64,000 bases of DNA from Chanos chanos (GCF_902362185.1 NC_044503.1:20959484-21023483); one strand, 5' to 3'. Counted from the first letter of the stretch, positions 52,601 to 63,414 are shown. Numbers and translations are program-made. The notes: generated by a model not told the origin, from the letters alone.

Positions 52601-53284
52601 CTGAGTATTTTAGCTAACCACTCAGGGCAATGGTTCCAGTTTTCTAAATATTTCAGCAGAGTCAGTATGCATTTGGGTACTAAAATTCACTCTTTCCTTA
52701 AGGCATGTTTAGCTGAGACTATTTTAAACTAGCTTTTGTGTTGTTTTGCATTGTCAGAAGAAAGCTCAACACTTACACACATTTTGACTTTTAATTAAGA
52801 AACCGAGATTCAATTCTGTTGTAGCAGAAGGAGAGAACACTGCACACACACTGAGCTGTGCATGGGTAGACAGTAGAGGGATAGGTTATCCTTTGTATGT
52901 TCTTGCCTAGCTGCCAACTACTTAAAATGTATTTTAGTAGAGCAGTCATTATTGTATGAGGATATCTTGTACATTGTTCACTTACTTTCACATTTGATGT
53001 TGGTTTTATGTCAAACAGCCATGGTTGTGAAGAGTGAGTAATTCAATGGGTTGATTTAATCAAAAGGTTTGGGATAATTGGACAGTGCAATCATACATTG
53101 TGTGTACTGTCTTTTTATGAGATGGGAATATAAATGCTGTCAAAAAGGAAAAAAACGCCTCTGGAAATCAGATCATGGGCAAAAATTGATCCCTGATAAA
53201 AGGCTAATATCTGAAACAGGTGATAAGAAAAAAGAATAGAAAATAAGCTGACATACTACACAATAACACCACAGGAATTGTGCA
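49698..53284. other. Spacer with a long TTTTC microsatellite
   Basis: No exon, RNA gene or element was recognised between the MITE-like element and the tRNA array. The main feature is the (TTTTC)n run at 51368-51441. Short CT-rich runs lie near 51995-52030. Confidence 0.45.
51368..51441. repeat. (TTTTC)n microsatellite
   Basis: About 15 nearly perfect pentamer units. The open frames in it that read KRKEK repeats are artefacts. Confidence 0.95.
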
Positions 53285-53358
53285 GGGATATGCAGTTTCC
53301 TTGTGAGGGTGGGGGCCTGCAGAAAGGAATATTTATGGAGACGAAAGGACAGCAACGT

Positions 53359-53398
53359 CGTCCCTGGGTGGGTTCGAACCACCAACCTTTCGGTTAAC
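53359..53398 (-). pseudogene. Truncated tRNA-Asn at the array edge
   Basis: Only the 3' half of tRNA-Asn remains (anticodon arm end, T arm with GGTTCGAACCC, acceptor 3' strand). The D arm and A box are replaced by TGCAGTGCTGCAGT, which runs straight into the spacer that normally follows tRNA-Lys. Without an A box it should not be transcribed as a tRNA. Confidence 0.85.
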
Positions 53399-53479
53399 TG
53401 CAGTGCTGCAGTGCTCCACCGCCTACGACATTAAGCTGCTCTGGACTCACTTACCACCCTCATGGGGGTCTCGGGCGCG

Positions 53480-53515
53480 TCCCTGGTGGCCTAGTGCTTG
53501 GCGTTCAGCATTCTG
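53480..53515 (+). pseudogene. Relic of tRNA-Glu 5' half, unit 1
   Basis: TCCCTGGTGGCCTAGTGCTT followed by GGCGTTCAGC matches the start of vertebrate tRNA-Glu (TCCCTGGTGGTCTAGTGGTT, AGGATTCGGC) at most positions, including the A box. The anticodon loop and the whole 3' half, with the B box, are absent. It is probably untranscribed. The same relic recurs in every unit. Confidence 0.6.
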
Positions 53516-54151
53516 CAAGAGTTATAAGAGTTCAGAAGTGCTAGTGGTGGGAAATAGAAGAAGAATGGCAGTCTTCCTAAGTCATTGTGTCTGTAGGGCC
53601 CCCAGGAGGGAACTCTTTTACCTGGCTAGGTGCAGTTTGCTTGTGAGGGTCGGGGCCTCCAGGAAGGAATCTTGCCCCTGGGGGAGCACTGGCCTCAGGT
53701 GTGGGTGGCTAGCTTGTTTCTGGAGGCCTGGAAATCTGGGCCCAGGGATTCCAGCTTCTCCAAGTCACCGAGTCACCTGGCAATACTGGGGCTTTGTACC
53801 CATGGATTGGAGGTGATAGTGCGACTCTGCTCATTTGAAAGTTACAAGCGGCGAATCGCGCTTGTGCTGGGGAAAAGAAGGTGCCTCATCCCTGATAAAT
53901 GTGCACAGAGGTCTGGAACCAGGGGCACGAGAACTTAGCTTGACTTGTGAGAGTCTGGGCCTCCAGACAGGAACTTTGGCCTGGTGGGGAAGATTCTGTC
54001 CGGAGCTTTCTTCTAGGAAACTGGGGCTTTGGGCCAAGGAGCTGGAGCTAGAACCCAGCGCCACTGGGGGAGTCCTTTTGCAGGAGCCAGAGCTGCGCCC
54101 ACATAGCTCTGTTCCACAAGAATATTTATGGAGGCGAAAGGACAGCAACGT

Positions 54152-54168
54152 CGTCCCTGGGTGGGCTC

Positions 54169-54205
<37 letters not shown>

Positions 54206-54225
54206 GCCGATTGCGCCACAGAGAC
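54152..54225 (-). tRNA. tRNA-Asn(GTT), unit 1
   Basis: A 74-base gene with acceptor stem GTCTCTG/CAGGGAC, D arm GGCGCAATCGGCTAGCGC, anticodon stem TTCGG/CCGAA around loop CTGTTAA, and T arm GGTGG TTCGAGC CCACC. The anticodon is GTT. It differs from the common vertebrate sequence, as I recall it, by one base in the D loop. It decodes AAC and AAT. The A and B boxes are intact. No T4 run follows closely; downstream only TTT occurs (CCTTTCG), and the first TTTT on the minus strand is about 280 bases away. Confidence 0.97.
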
Positions 54226-54728
54226 TGCTCAGCTGAGGGGGGGGAGGGGCCAAAGCCCGCAAAACTCAGGGTCCCGGCTGCTGGATCGGACGAGAAAGTT
54301 AGACTCTGCTCATCCAAGAGTTCCAAGAGATAAAAAGTGCTAGCGATGGGAAATAGGCCAGGAAGAGCAGCCTTCCCAAGTAAGTGTGTCCGCAGGTCTG
54401 CACGCGGGCCGCCCGGCAGAGGACACGTTTACCTGGAAAGATTCATTTGGCTTGGGTGGGCCTCCAGAAAGGAATCTTGCCACTGGTGGAGCTCTGCCCC
54501 CAAGGTGAGCGTAGCTTGCTTGGATCTGGGGACCTGGAGATCCGGATCCAGGCGTTCCAGTGGGCAGCCTGCGGCCAGGGGGGAACAGCGCTCCTGGAGC
54601 CCAATGTTAACCAGCAATCTCGGCACAGTCAGAACTTTGCCCGCTGTCTGGCGACACACTTAGGTCCGTGCAGTTGGGCAGGTGTGGGTGGGCGACGGCG
54701 TTTGCCCCACCCGGTCACCTCCCCCTGG

Positions 54729-54801
54729 GCCCGGCTAGCTCAGTCGGTAGAGCATGAGACTCTTACTCTCAGGGTCGTGGGTTCGAGCCCCACGTTGGGC
54801 G
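54729..54801 (+). tRNA. tRNA-Lys(CTT), unit 1, with C38 variant
   Basis: A 73-base gene with acceptor GCCCGGC/GTTGGGC, D arm GCTCAGTCGGTAGAGC, anticodon stem TGAGA/TCTCA around loop CTCTTAC, and T arm GTGGG TTCGAGC CCCAC. The anticodon is CTT. In this copy the base after position 37 is C, not the A found in the other six copies. TTTT at 54811-54814 is a canonical Pol III terminator. It faces away from the tRNA-Asn of the same unit; the two are divergent, about 500 bases apart. Confidence 0.96.
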
Positions 54802-54893
54802 TGTGGTCTGTTTTGTTTGCTGCCGGGCTCCACCGCCTACGACATTAAGCTGCTCTGGACTCACTTACCGCCCTCATGGGGGTCTCGGGCGCG

Positions 54894-54929
54894 TCCCTGG
54901 TGGCCTAGTGCTTGGCGTTCAGCATTCTG
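54894..54929 (+). pseudogene. Relic of tRNA-Glu 5' half, unit 2
   Basis: Same sequence as the relic at 53480, 93 bases after the upstream tRNA-Lys gene. Confidence 0.58.
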
Positions 54930-55565
54930 CAAGAGTTATAAGAGTTCAGAAGTGCTAGTGGTGGGAAATAGAAGAAGAATGGCAGTCTTCCTAAGTCATT
55001 GTGTCTGTAGGGCCCCCAGGAGGGAACTCTTTTACCTGGCTAGGTGCAGTTTGCTTGTGAGGGTCGGGGCCTCCAGGAAGGAATCTTGCCCCTGGGGGAG
55101 CACTGGCCTCAGGTGTGGGTGGCTAGCTTGTTTCTGGAGGCCTGGAAATCTGGGCCCAGGGATTCCAGCTTCTCCAAGTCACCGAGTCACCTGGCAATAC
55201 TGGGGCTTTGTACCCATGGATTGGAGGTGATAGTGCGACTCTGCTCATTTGAAAGTTACAAGCGGCGAATCGCGCTTGTGCTGGGGAAAAGAAGGTGCCT
55301 CATCCCTGATAAATGTGCACAGAGGTCTGGAACCAGGGGCACGAGAACTTAGCTTGACTTGTGAGAGTCTGGGCCTCCAGACAGGAACTTTGGCCTGGTG
55401 GGGAAGATTCTGTCCGGAGCTTTCTTCTAGGAAACTGGGGCTTTGGGCCAAGGAGCTGGAGCTAGAACCCAGCGCCACTGGGGGAGTCCTTTTGCAGGAG
55501 CCAGAGCTGCGCCCACATAGCTCTGTTCCACAAGAATATTTATGGAGGCGAAAGGACAGCAACGT

Positions 55566-55582
55566 CGTCCCTGGGTGGGCTC

Positions 55583-55619
<37 letters not shown>

Positions 55620-55639
55620 GCCGATTGCGCCACAGAGAC
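55566..55639 (-). tRNA. tRNA-Asn(GTT), unit 2
   Basis: Identical to the unit 1 gene at 54152, with full cloverleaf and GTT anticodon, and the same lack of a close T4 run. Confidence 0.97.
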
Positions 55640-56142
55640 TGCTCAGCTGAGGGGGGGGAGGGGCCAAAGCCCGCAAAACTCAGGGTCCCGGCTGCTGGAT
55701 CGGACGAGAAAGTTAGACTCTGCTCATCCAAGAGTTCCAAGAGATAAAAAGTGCTAGCGATGGGAAATAGGCCAGGAAGAGCAGCCTTCCCAAGTAAGTG
55801 TGTCCGCAGGTCTGCACGCGGGCCGCCCGGCAGAGGACACGTTTACCTGGAAAGATTCATTTGGCTTGGGTGGGCCTCCAGAAAGGAATCTTGCCACTGG
55901 TGGAGCTCTGCCCCCAAGGTGAGCGTAGCTTGCTTGGATCTGGGGACCTGGAGATCCGGATCCAGGCGTTCCAGTGGGCAGCCTGCGGCCAGGGGGGAAC
56001 AGCGCTCCTGGAGCCCAATGTTAACCAGCAATCTCGGCACAGTCAGAACTTTGCCCGCTGTCTGGCGACACACTTAGGTCCGTGCAGTTGGGCAGGTGTG
56101 GGTGGGCGACGGCGTTTGCCCCACCCGGTCACCTCCCCCTGG

Positions 56143-56215
56143 GCCCGGCTAGCTCAGTCGGTAGAGCATGAGACTCTTAATCTCAGGGTCGTGGGTTCGA
56201 GCCCCACGTTGGGCG
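56143..56215 (+). tRNA. tRNA-Lys(CTT), unit 2
   Basis: Canonical sequence with loop CTCTTAA; to my recollection it is the same as the main human tRNA-Lys(CTT). TTTT follows 10 bases after the 3' end. Confidence 0.98.
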
Positions 56216-56307
56216 TGAGGTCTGTTTTGTTTGCTGCCGGGCTCCACCGCCTACGACATTAAGCTGCTCTGGACTCACTTACCACCCTCATGGGGGTCTC
56301 GGGCGCG

Positions 56308-56343
56308 TCCCTGGTGGCCTAGTGCTTGGCGTTCAGCATTCTG
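56308..56343 (+). pseudogene. Relic of tRNA-Glu 5' half, unit 3
   Basis: Same as the relic at 53480. Confidence 0.58.
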
Positions 56344-56979
56344 CAAGAGTTATAAGAGTTCAGAAGTGCTAGTGGTGGGAAATAGAAGAAGAATGGCAGT
56401 CTTCCTAAGTCATTGTGTCTGTAGGGCCCCCAGGAGGGAACTCTTTTACCTGGCTAGGTGCAGTTTGCTTGTGAGGGTCGGGGCCTCCAGGAAGGAATCT
56501 TGCCCCTGGGGGAGCACTGGCCTCAGGTGTGGGTGGCTAGCTTGTTTCTGGAGGCCTGGAAATCTGGGCCCAGGGATTCCAGCTTCTCCAAGTCACCGAG
56601 TCACCTGGCAATACTGGGGCTTTGTACCCATGGATTGGAGGTGATAGTGCGACTCTGCTCATTTGAAAGTTACAAGCGGCGAATCGCGCTTGTGCTGGGG
56701 AAAAGAAGGTGCCTCATCCCTGATAAATGTGCACAGAGGTCTGGAACCAGGGGCACGAGAACTTAGCTTGACTTGTGAGAGTCTGGGCCTCCAGACAGGA
56801 ACTTTGGCCTGGTGGGGAAGATTCTGTCCGGAGCTTTCTTCTAGGAAACTGGGGCTTTGGGCCAAGGAGCTGGAGCTAGAACCCAGCGCCACTGGGGGAG
56901 TCCTTTTGCAGGAGCCAGAGCTGCGCCCACATAGCTCTGTTCCACAAGAATATTTATGGAGGCGAAAGGACAGCAACGT

Positions 56980-56996
56980 CGTCCCTGGGTGGGCTC

Positions 56997-57033
<37 letters not shown>

Positions 57034-57053
57034 GCCGATTGCGCCACAGAGAC
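56980..57053 (-). tRNA. tRNA-Asn(GTT), unit 3
   Basis: Identical to the copy at 54152. Confidence 0.97.
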
Positions 57054-57556
57054 TGCTCAGCTGAGGGGGGGGAGGGGCCAAAGCCCGCAAAACTCAGGGT
57101 CCCGGCTGCTGGATCGGACGAGAAAGTTAGACTCTGCTCATCCAAGAGTTCCAAGAGATAAAAAGTGCTAGCGATGGGAAATAGGCCAGGAAGAGCAGCC
57201 TTCCCAAGTAAGTGTGTCCGCAGGTCTGCACGCGGGCCGCCCGGCAGAGGACACGTTTACCTGGAAAGATTCATTTGGCTTGGGTGGGCCTCCAGAAAGG
57301 AATCTTGCCACTGGTGGAGCTCTGCCCCCAAGGTGAGCGTAGCTTGCTTGGATCTGGGGACCTGGAGATCCGGATCCAGGCGTTCCAGTGGGCAGCCTGC
57401 GGCCAGGGGGGAACAGCGCTCCTGGAGCCCAATGTTAACCAGCAATCTCGGCACAGTCAGAACTTTGCCCGCTGTCTGGCGACACACTTAGGTCCGTGCA
57501 GTTGGGCAGGTGTGGGTGGGCGACGGCGTTTGCCCCACCCGGTCACCTCCCCCTGG

Positions 57557-57629
57557 GCCCGGCTAGCTCAGTCGGTAGAGCATGAGACTCTTAATCTCAG
57601 GGTCGTGGGTTCGAGCCCCACGTTGGGCG
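57557..57629 (+). tRNA. tRNA-Lys(CTT), unit 3
   Basis: Identical to the canonical copy at 56143, with the same TTTT terminator. Confidence 0.98.
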
Positions 57630-57721
57630 TGAGGTCTGTTTTGTTTGCTGCCGGGCTCCACCGCCTACGACATTAAGCTGCTCTGGACTCACTTACCACC
57701 CTCATGGGGGTCTCGGGCGCG

Positions 57722-57757
57722 TCCCTGGTGGCCTAGTGCTTGGCGTTCAGCATTCTG
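57722..57757 (+). pseudogene. Relic of tRNA-Glu 5' half, unit 4
   Basis: Same as the relic at 53480. This is the first unit with the 11-base spacer insertion. Confidence 0.58.
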
Positions 57758-58404
57758 CAAGAGTTATAAGAGTTCAGAAGTGCTAGTGGTGGGAAATAGA
57801 AGAAGAATGGCAGTCTTCCTAAGTCATTGTGTCTGTAGGGCCCCCAGGAGGGAACTCTTTTACCTGGCTAGGTGCAGTTTGCTTGTGAGGGTCGGGGCCT
57901 CCAGGAAGGAATCTTGCCCCTGGGGGAGCACTGGCCTCAGGTGTGGGTGGCTAGCTTGTTTCTGGAGGCCTGGAAATCTGGGCCCAGGGATTCCAGCTTC
58001 TCCAAGTCACCGAGTCACCTGGCAATACTGGGGCTTTGTACCCATGGATTGGAGGTGATAGTGCGACTCTGCTCATTTGAAAGTTACAAGCGGCGAATCG
58101 CGCTTGTGCTGGGGAAAAGAAGAGCAAAAGAAGGTGCCTCATCCCTGATAAATGTGCACAGAGGTCTGGAACCAGGGGCACGAGAACTTAGCTTGACTTG
58201 TGAGAGTCTGGGCCTCCAGACAGGAACTTTGGCCTGGTGGGGAAGATTCTGTCCGGAGCTTTCTTCTAGGAAACTGGGGCTTTGGGCCAAGGAGCTGGAG
58301 CTAGAACCCAGCGCCACTGGGGGAGTCCTTTTGCAGGAGCCAGAGCTGCGCCCACATAGCTCTGTTCCACAAGAATGTTTATGGAGGCGAAAGGACAGCA
58401 ACGT

Positions 58405-58421
58405 CGTCCCTGGGTGGGCTC

Positions 58422-58458
<37 letters not shown>

Positions 58459-58478
58459 GCCGATTGCGCCACAGAGAC
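58405..58478 (-). tRNA. tRNA-Asn(GTT), unit 4
   Basis: Gene identical to 54152. Its 3' flank (left side) reads TGTTTATGG instead of TATTTATGG, a variant shared only with unit 7. Confidence 0.97.
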
Positions 58479-58981
58479 TGCTCAGCTGAGGGGGGGGAGG
58501 GGCCAAAGCCCGCAAAACTCAGGGTCCCGGCTGCTGGATCGGACGAGAAAGTTAGACTCTGCTCATCCAAGAGTTCCAAGAGATAAAAAGTGCTAGCGAT
58601 GGGAAATAGGCCAGGAAGAGCAGCCTTCCCAAGTAAGTGTGTCCGCAGGTCTGCACGCGGGCCGCCCGGCAGAGGACACGTTTACCTGGAAAGATTCATT
58701 TGGCTTGGGTGGGCCTCCAGAAAGGAATCTTGCCACTGGTGGAGCTCTGCCCCCAAGGTGAGCGTAGCTTGCTTGGATCTGGGGACCTGGAGATCCGGAT
58801 CCAGGCGTTCCAGTGGGCAGCCTGCGGCCAGGGGGGAACAGCGCTCCTGGAGCCCAATGTTAACCAGCAATCTCGGCACAGTCAGAACTTTGCCCGCTGT
58901 CTGGCGACACACTTAGGTCCGTGCAGTTGGGCAGGTGTGGGTGGGCGACGGCGTTTGCCCCACCCGGTCACCTCCCCCTGG

Positions 58982-59054
58982 GCCCGGCTAGCTCAGTCGG
59001 TAGAGCATGAGACTCTTAATCTCAGGGTCGTGGGTTCGAGCCCCACGTTGGGCG
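58982..59054 (+). tRNA. tRNA-Lys(CTT), unit 4
   Basis: Identical to the canonical copy at 56143. Confidence 0.98.
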
Positions 59055-59146
59055 TGAGGTCTGTTTTGTTTGCTGCCGGGCTCCACCGCCTACGACATTA
59101 AGCTGCTCTGGACTCACTTACCACCCTCATGGGGGTCTCGGGCGCG

Positions 59147-59182
59147 TCCCTGGTGGCCTAGTGCTTGGCGTTCAGCATTCTG
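59147..59182 (+). pseudogene. Relic of tRNA-Glu 5' half, unit 5
   Basis: Same as the relic at 53480. Confidence 0.58.
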
Positions 59183-59829
59183 CAAGAGTTATAAGAGTTC
59201 AGAAGTGCTAGTGGTGGGAAATAGAAGAAGAATGGCAGTCTTCCTAAGTCATTGTGTCTGTAGGGCCCCCAGGAGGGAACTCTTTTACCTGGCTAGGTGC
59301 AGTTTGCTTGTGAGGGTCGGGGCCTCCAGGAAGGAATCTTGCCCCTGGGGGAGCACTGGCCTCAGGTGTGGGTGGCTAGCTTGTTTCTGGAGGCCTGGAA
59401 ATCTGGGCCCAGGGATTCCAGCTTCTCCAAGTCACCGAGTCACCTGGCAATACTGGGGCTTTGTACCCATGGATTGGAGGTGATAGTGCGACTCTGCTCA
59501 TTTGAAAGTTACAAGCGGCGAATCGCGCTTGTGCTGGGGAAAAGAAGAGCAAAAGAAGGTGCCTCATCCCTGATAAATGTGCACAGAGGTCTGGAACCAG
59601 GGGCACGAGAACTTAGCTTGACTTGTGAGAGTCTGGGCCTCCAGACAGGAACTTTGGCCTGGTGGGGAAGATTCTGTCCGGAGCTTTCTTCTAGGAAACT
59701 GGGGCTTTGGGCCAAGGAGCTGGAGCTAGAACCCAGCGCCACTGGGGGAGTCCTTTTGCAGGAGCCAGAGCTGCGCCCACATAGCTCTGTTCCACAAGAA
59801 TATTTATGGAGGCGAAAGGACAGCAACGT

Positions 59830-59846
59830 CGTCCCTGGGTGGGCTC

Positions 59847-59883
<37 letters not shown>

Positions 59884-59903
59884 GCCGATTGCGCCACAGA
59901 GAC
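59830..59903 (-). tRNA. tRNA-Asn(GTT), unit 5
   Basis: Identical to the copy at 54152. Confidence 0.97.
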
Positions 59904-60406
59904 TGCTCAGCTGAGGGGGGGGAGGGGCCAAAGCCCGCAAAACTCAGGGTCCCGGCTGCTGGATCGGACGAGAAAGTTAGACTCTGCTCATCCAAGAGTT
60001 CCAAGAGATAAAAAGTGCTAGCGATGGGAAATAGGCCAGGAAGAGCAGCCTTCCCAAGTAAGTGTGTCCGCAGGTCTGCACGCGGGCCGCCCGGCAGAGG
60101 ACACGTTTACCTGGAAAGATTCATTTGGCTTGGGTGGGCCTCCAGAAAGGAATCTTGCCACTGGTGGAGCTCTGCCCCCAAGGTGAGCGTAGCTTGCTTG
60201 GATCTGGGGACCTGGAGATCCGGATCCAGGCGTTCCAGTGGGCAGCCTGCGGCCAGGGGGGAACAGCGCTCCTGGAGCCCAATGTTAACCAGCAATCTCG
60301 GCACAGTCAGAACTTTGCCCGCTGTCTGGCGACACACTTAGGTCCGTGCAGTTGGGCAGGTGTGGGTGGGCGACGGCGTTTGCCCCACCCGGTCACCTCC
60401 CCCTGG

Positions 60407-60479
60407 GCCCGGCTAGCTCAGTCGGTAGAGCATGAGACTCTTAATCTCAGGGTCGTGGGTTCGAGCCCCACGTTGGGCG
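60407..60479 (+). tRNA. tRNA-Lys(CTT), unit 5
   Basis: Identical to the canonical copy at 56143. Confidence 0.98.
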
Positions 60480-60571
60480 TGAGGTCTGTTTTGTTTGCTG
60501 CCGGGCTCCACCGCCTACGACATTAAGCTGCTCTGGACTCACTTACCACCCTCATGGGGGTCTCGGGCGCG

Positions 60572-60607
60572 TCCCTGGTGGCCTAGTGCTTGGCGTTCAG
60601 CATTCTG
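60572..60607 (+). pseudogene. Relic of tRNA-Glu 5' half, unit 6
   Basis: Same as the relic at 53480. Confidence 0.58.
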
Positions 60608-61244
60608 CAAGAGTTATAAGAGTTCAGAAGTGCTAGTGGTGGGAAATAGAAGAAGAATGGCAGTCTTCCTAAGTCATTGTGTCTGTAGGGCCCCCAGGAG
60701 GGAACTCTTTTACCTGGCTAGGTGCAGTTTGCTTGTGAGGGTCGGGGCCTCCAGGAAGGAATCTTGCCCCTGGGGGAGCACTGGCCTCAGGTGTGGGTGG
60801 CTAGCTTGTTTCTGGAGGCCTGGAAATCTGGGCCCAGGGATTCCAGCTTCTCCAAGTCACCGAGTCACCTGGCAATACTGGGGCTTTGTACCCATGGATT
60901 GGAGGTGATAGTGCGACTCTGCTCATTTGAAAGTTACAAGCGGCGAATCGCGCTTGTGCTGGGGAAAAAGAAGGTGCCTCATCCCTGATAAATGTGCACA
61001 GAGGTCTGGAACCAGGGGCACGAGAACTTAGCTTGACTTGTGAGAGTCTGGGCCTCCAGACAGGAACTTTGGCCTGGTGGGGAAGATTCTGTCCGGAGCT
61101 TTCTTCTAGGAAACTGGGGCTTTGGGCCAAGGAGCTGGAGCTAGAACCCAGCGCCACTGGGGGAGTCCTTTTGCAGGAGCCAGAGCTGCGCCCACATAGC
61201 TCTGTTCCACAAGAATATTTATGGAGGCGAAAGGACAGCAACGT

Positions 61245-61261
61245 CGTCCCTGGGTGGGCTC

Positions 61262-61298
<37 letters not shown>

Positions 61299-61318
61299 GC
61301 CGATTGCGCCACAGAGAC
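61245..61318 (-). tRNA. tRNA-Asn(GTT), unit 6
   Basis: Gene identical to 54152. The G run on its 5' side is three bases longer than in other units. Confidence 0.97.
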
Positions 61319-61824
61319 TGCTCAGCTGAGGGGGGGGGGGAGGGGCCAAAGCCCGCAAAACTCAGGGTCCCGGCTGCTGGATCGGACGAGAAAGTTAGAC
61401 TCTGCTCATCCAAGAGTTCCAAGAGATAAAAAGTGCTAGCGATGGGAAATAGGCCAGGAAGAGCAGCCTTCCCAAGTAAGTGTGTCCGCAGGTCTGCACG
61501 CGGGCCGCCCGGCAGAGGACACGTTTACCTGGAAAGATTCATTTGGCTTGGGTGGGCCTCCAGAAAGGAATCTTGCCACTGGTGGAGCTCTGCCCCCAAG
61601 GTGAGCGTAGCTTGCTTGGATCTGGGGACCTGGAGATCCGGATCCAGGCGTTCCAGTGGGCAGCCTGCGGCCAGGGGGGAACAGCGCTCCTGGAGCCCAA
61701 TGTTAACCAGCAATCTCGGCACAGTCAGAACTTTGCCCGCTGTCTGGCGACACACTTAGGTCCGTGCAGTTGGGCAGGTGTGGGTGGGCGACGGCGTTTG
61801 CCCCACCCGGTCACCTCCCCCTGG

Positions 61825-61897
61825 GCCCGGCTAGCTCAGTCGGTAGAGCATGAGACTCTTAATCTCAGGGTCGTGGGTTCGAGCCCCACGTTGGGCG
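61825..61897 (+). tRNA. tRNA-Lys(CTT), unit 6
   Basis: Identical to the canonical copy at 56143. Confidence 0.98.
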
Positions 61898-61989
61898 TGA
61901 GGTCTGTTTTGTTTGCTGCCGGGCTCCACCGCCTACGACATTAAGCTGCTCTGGACTCACTTACCACCCTCATGGGGGTCTCGGGCGCG

Positions 61990-62025
61990 TCCCTGGTGGC
62001 CTAGTGCTTGGCGTTCAGCATTCTG
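61990..62025 (+). pseudogene. Relic of tRNA-Glu 5' half, unit 7
   Basis: Same as the relic at 53480. Confidence 0.58.
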
Positions 62026-62672
62026 CAAGAGTTATAAGAGTTCAGAAGTGCTAGTGGTGGGAAATAGAAGAAGAATGGCAGTCTTCCTAAGTCATTGTGT
62101 CTGTAGGGCCCCCAGGAGGGAACTCTTTTACCTGGCTAGGTGCAGTTTGCTTGTGAGGGTCGGGGCCTCCAGGAAGGAATCTTGCCCCTGGGGGAGCACT
62201 GGCCTCAGGTGTGGGTGGCTAGCTTGTTTCTGGAGGCCTGGAAATCTGGGCCCAGGGATTCCAGCTTCTCCAAGTCACCGAGTCACCTGGCAATACTGGG
62301 GCTTTGTACCCATGGATTGGAGGTGATAGTGCGACTCTGCTCATTTGAAAGTTACAAGCGGCGAATCGCGCTTGTGCTGGGGAAAAGAAGAGCAAAAGAA
62401 GGTGCCTCATCCCTGATAAATGTGCACAGAGGTCTGGAACCAGGGGCACGAGAACTTAGCTTGACTTGTGAGAGTCTGGGCCTCCAGACAGGAACTTTGG
62501 CCTGGTGGGGAAGATTCTGTCCGGAGCTTTCTTCTAGGAAACTGGGGCTTTGGGCCAAGGAGCTGGAGCTAGAACCCAGCGCCACTGGGGGAGTCCTTTT
62601 GCAGGAGCCAGAGCTGCGCCCACATAGCTCTGTTCCACAAGAATGTTTATGGAGGCGAAAGGACAGCAACGT

Positions 62673-62689
62673 CGTCCCTGGGTGGGCTC

Positions 62690-62726
<37 letters not shown>

Positions 62727-62746
62727 GCCGATTGCGCCACAGAGAC
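62673..62746 (-). tRNA. tRNA-Asn(GTT), unit 7
   Basis: Gene identical to 54152, with the TGTTTATGG flank variant also seen in unit 4. Confidence 0.97.
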
Positions 62747-63249
62747 TGCTCAGCTGAGGGGGGGGAGGGGCCAAAGCCCGCAAAACTCAGGGTCCCGGCT
62801 GCTGGATCGGACGAGAAAGTTAGACTCTGCTCATCCAAGAGTTCCAAGAGATAAAAAGTGCTAGCGATGGGAAATAGGCCAGGAAGAGCAGCCTTCCCAA
62901 GTAAGTGTGTCCGCAGGTCTGCACGCGGGCCGCCCGGCAGAGGACACGTTTACCTGGAAAGATTCATTTGGCTTGGGTGGGCCTCCAGAAAGGAATCTTG
63001 CCACTGGTGGAGCTCTGCCCCCAAGGTGAGCGTAGCTTGCTTGGATCTGGGGACCTGGAGATCCGGATCCAGGCGTTCCAGTGGGCAGCCTGCGGCCAGG
63101 GGGGAACAGCGCTCCTGGAGCCCAATGTTAACCAGCAATCTCGGCACAGTCAGAACTTTGCCCGCTGTCTGGCGACACACTTAGGTCCGTGCAGTTGGGC
63201 AGGTGTGGGTGGGCGACGGCGTTTGCCCCACCCGGTCACCTCCCCCTGG

Positions 63250-63322
63250 GCCCGGCTAGCTCAGTCGGTAGAGCATGAGACTCTTAATCTCAGGGTCGTG
63301 GGTTCGAGCCCCACGTTGGGCG
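63250..63322 (+). tRNA. tRNA-Lys(CTT), unit 7
   Basis: Identical to the canonical copy at 56143. It is the last tRNA gene in the window; the next Asn gene would lie just past the right edge. Confidence 0.98.
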
Positions 63323-63414
63323 TGAGGTCTGTTTTGTTTGCTGCCGGGCTCCACCGCCTACGACATTAAGCTGCTCTGGACTCACTTACCACCCTCATGG
63401 GGGTCTCGGGCGCG

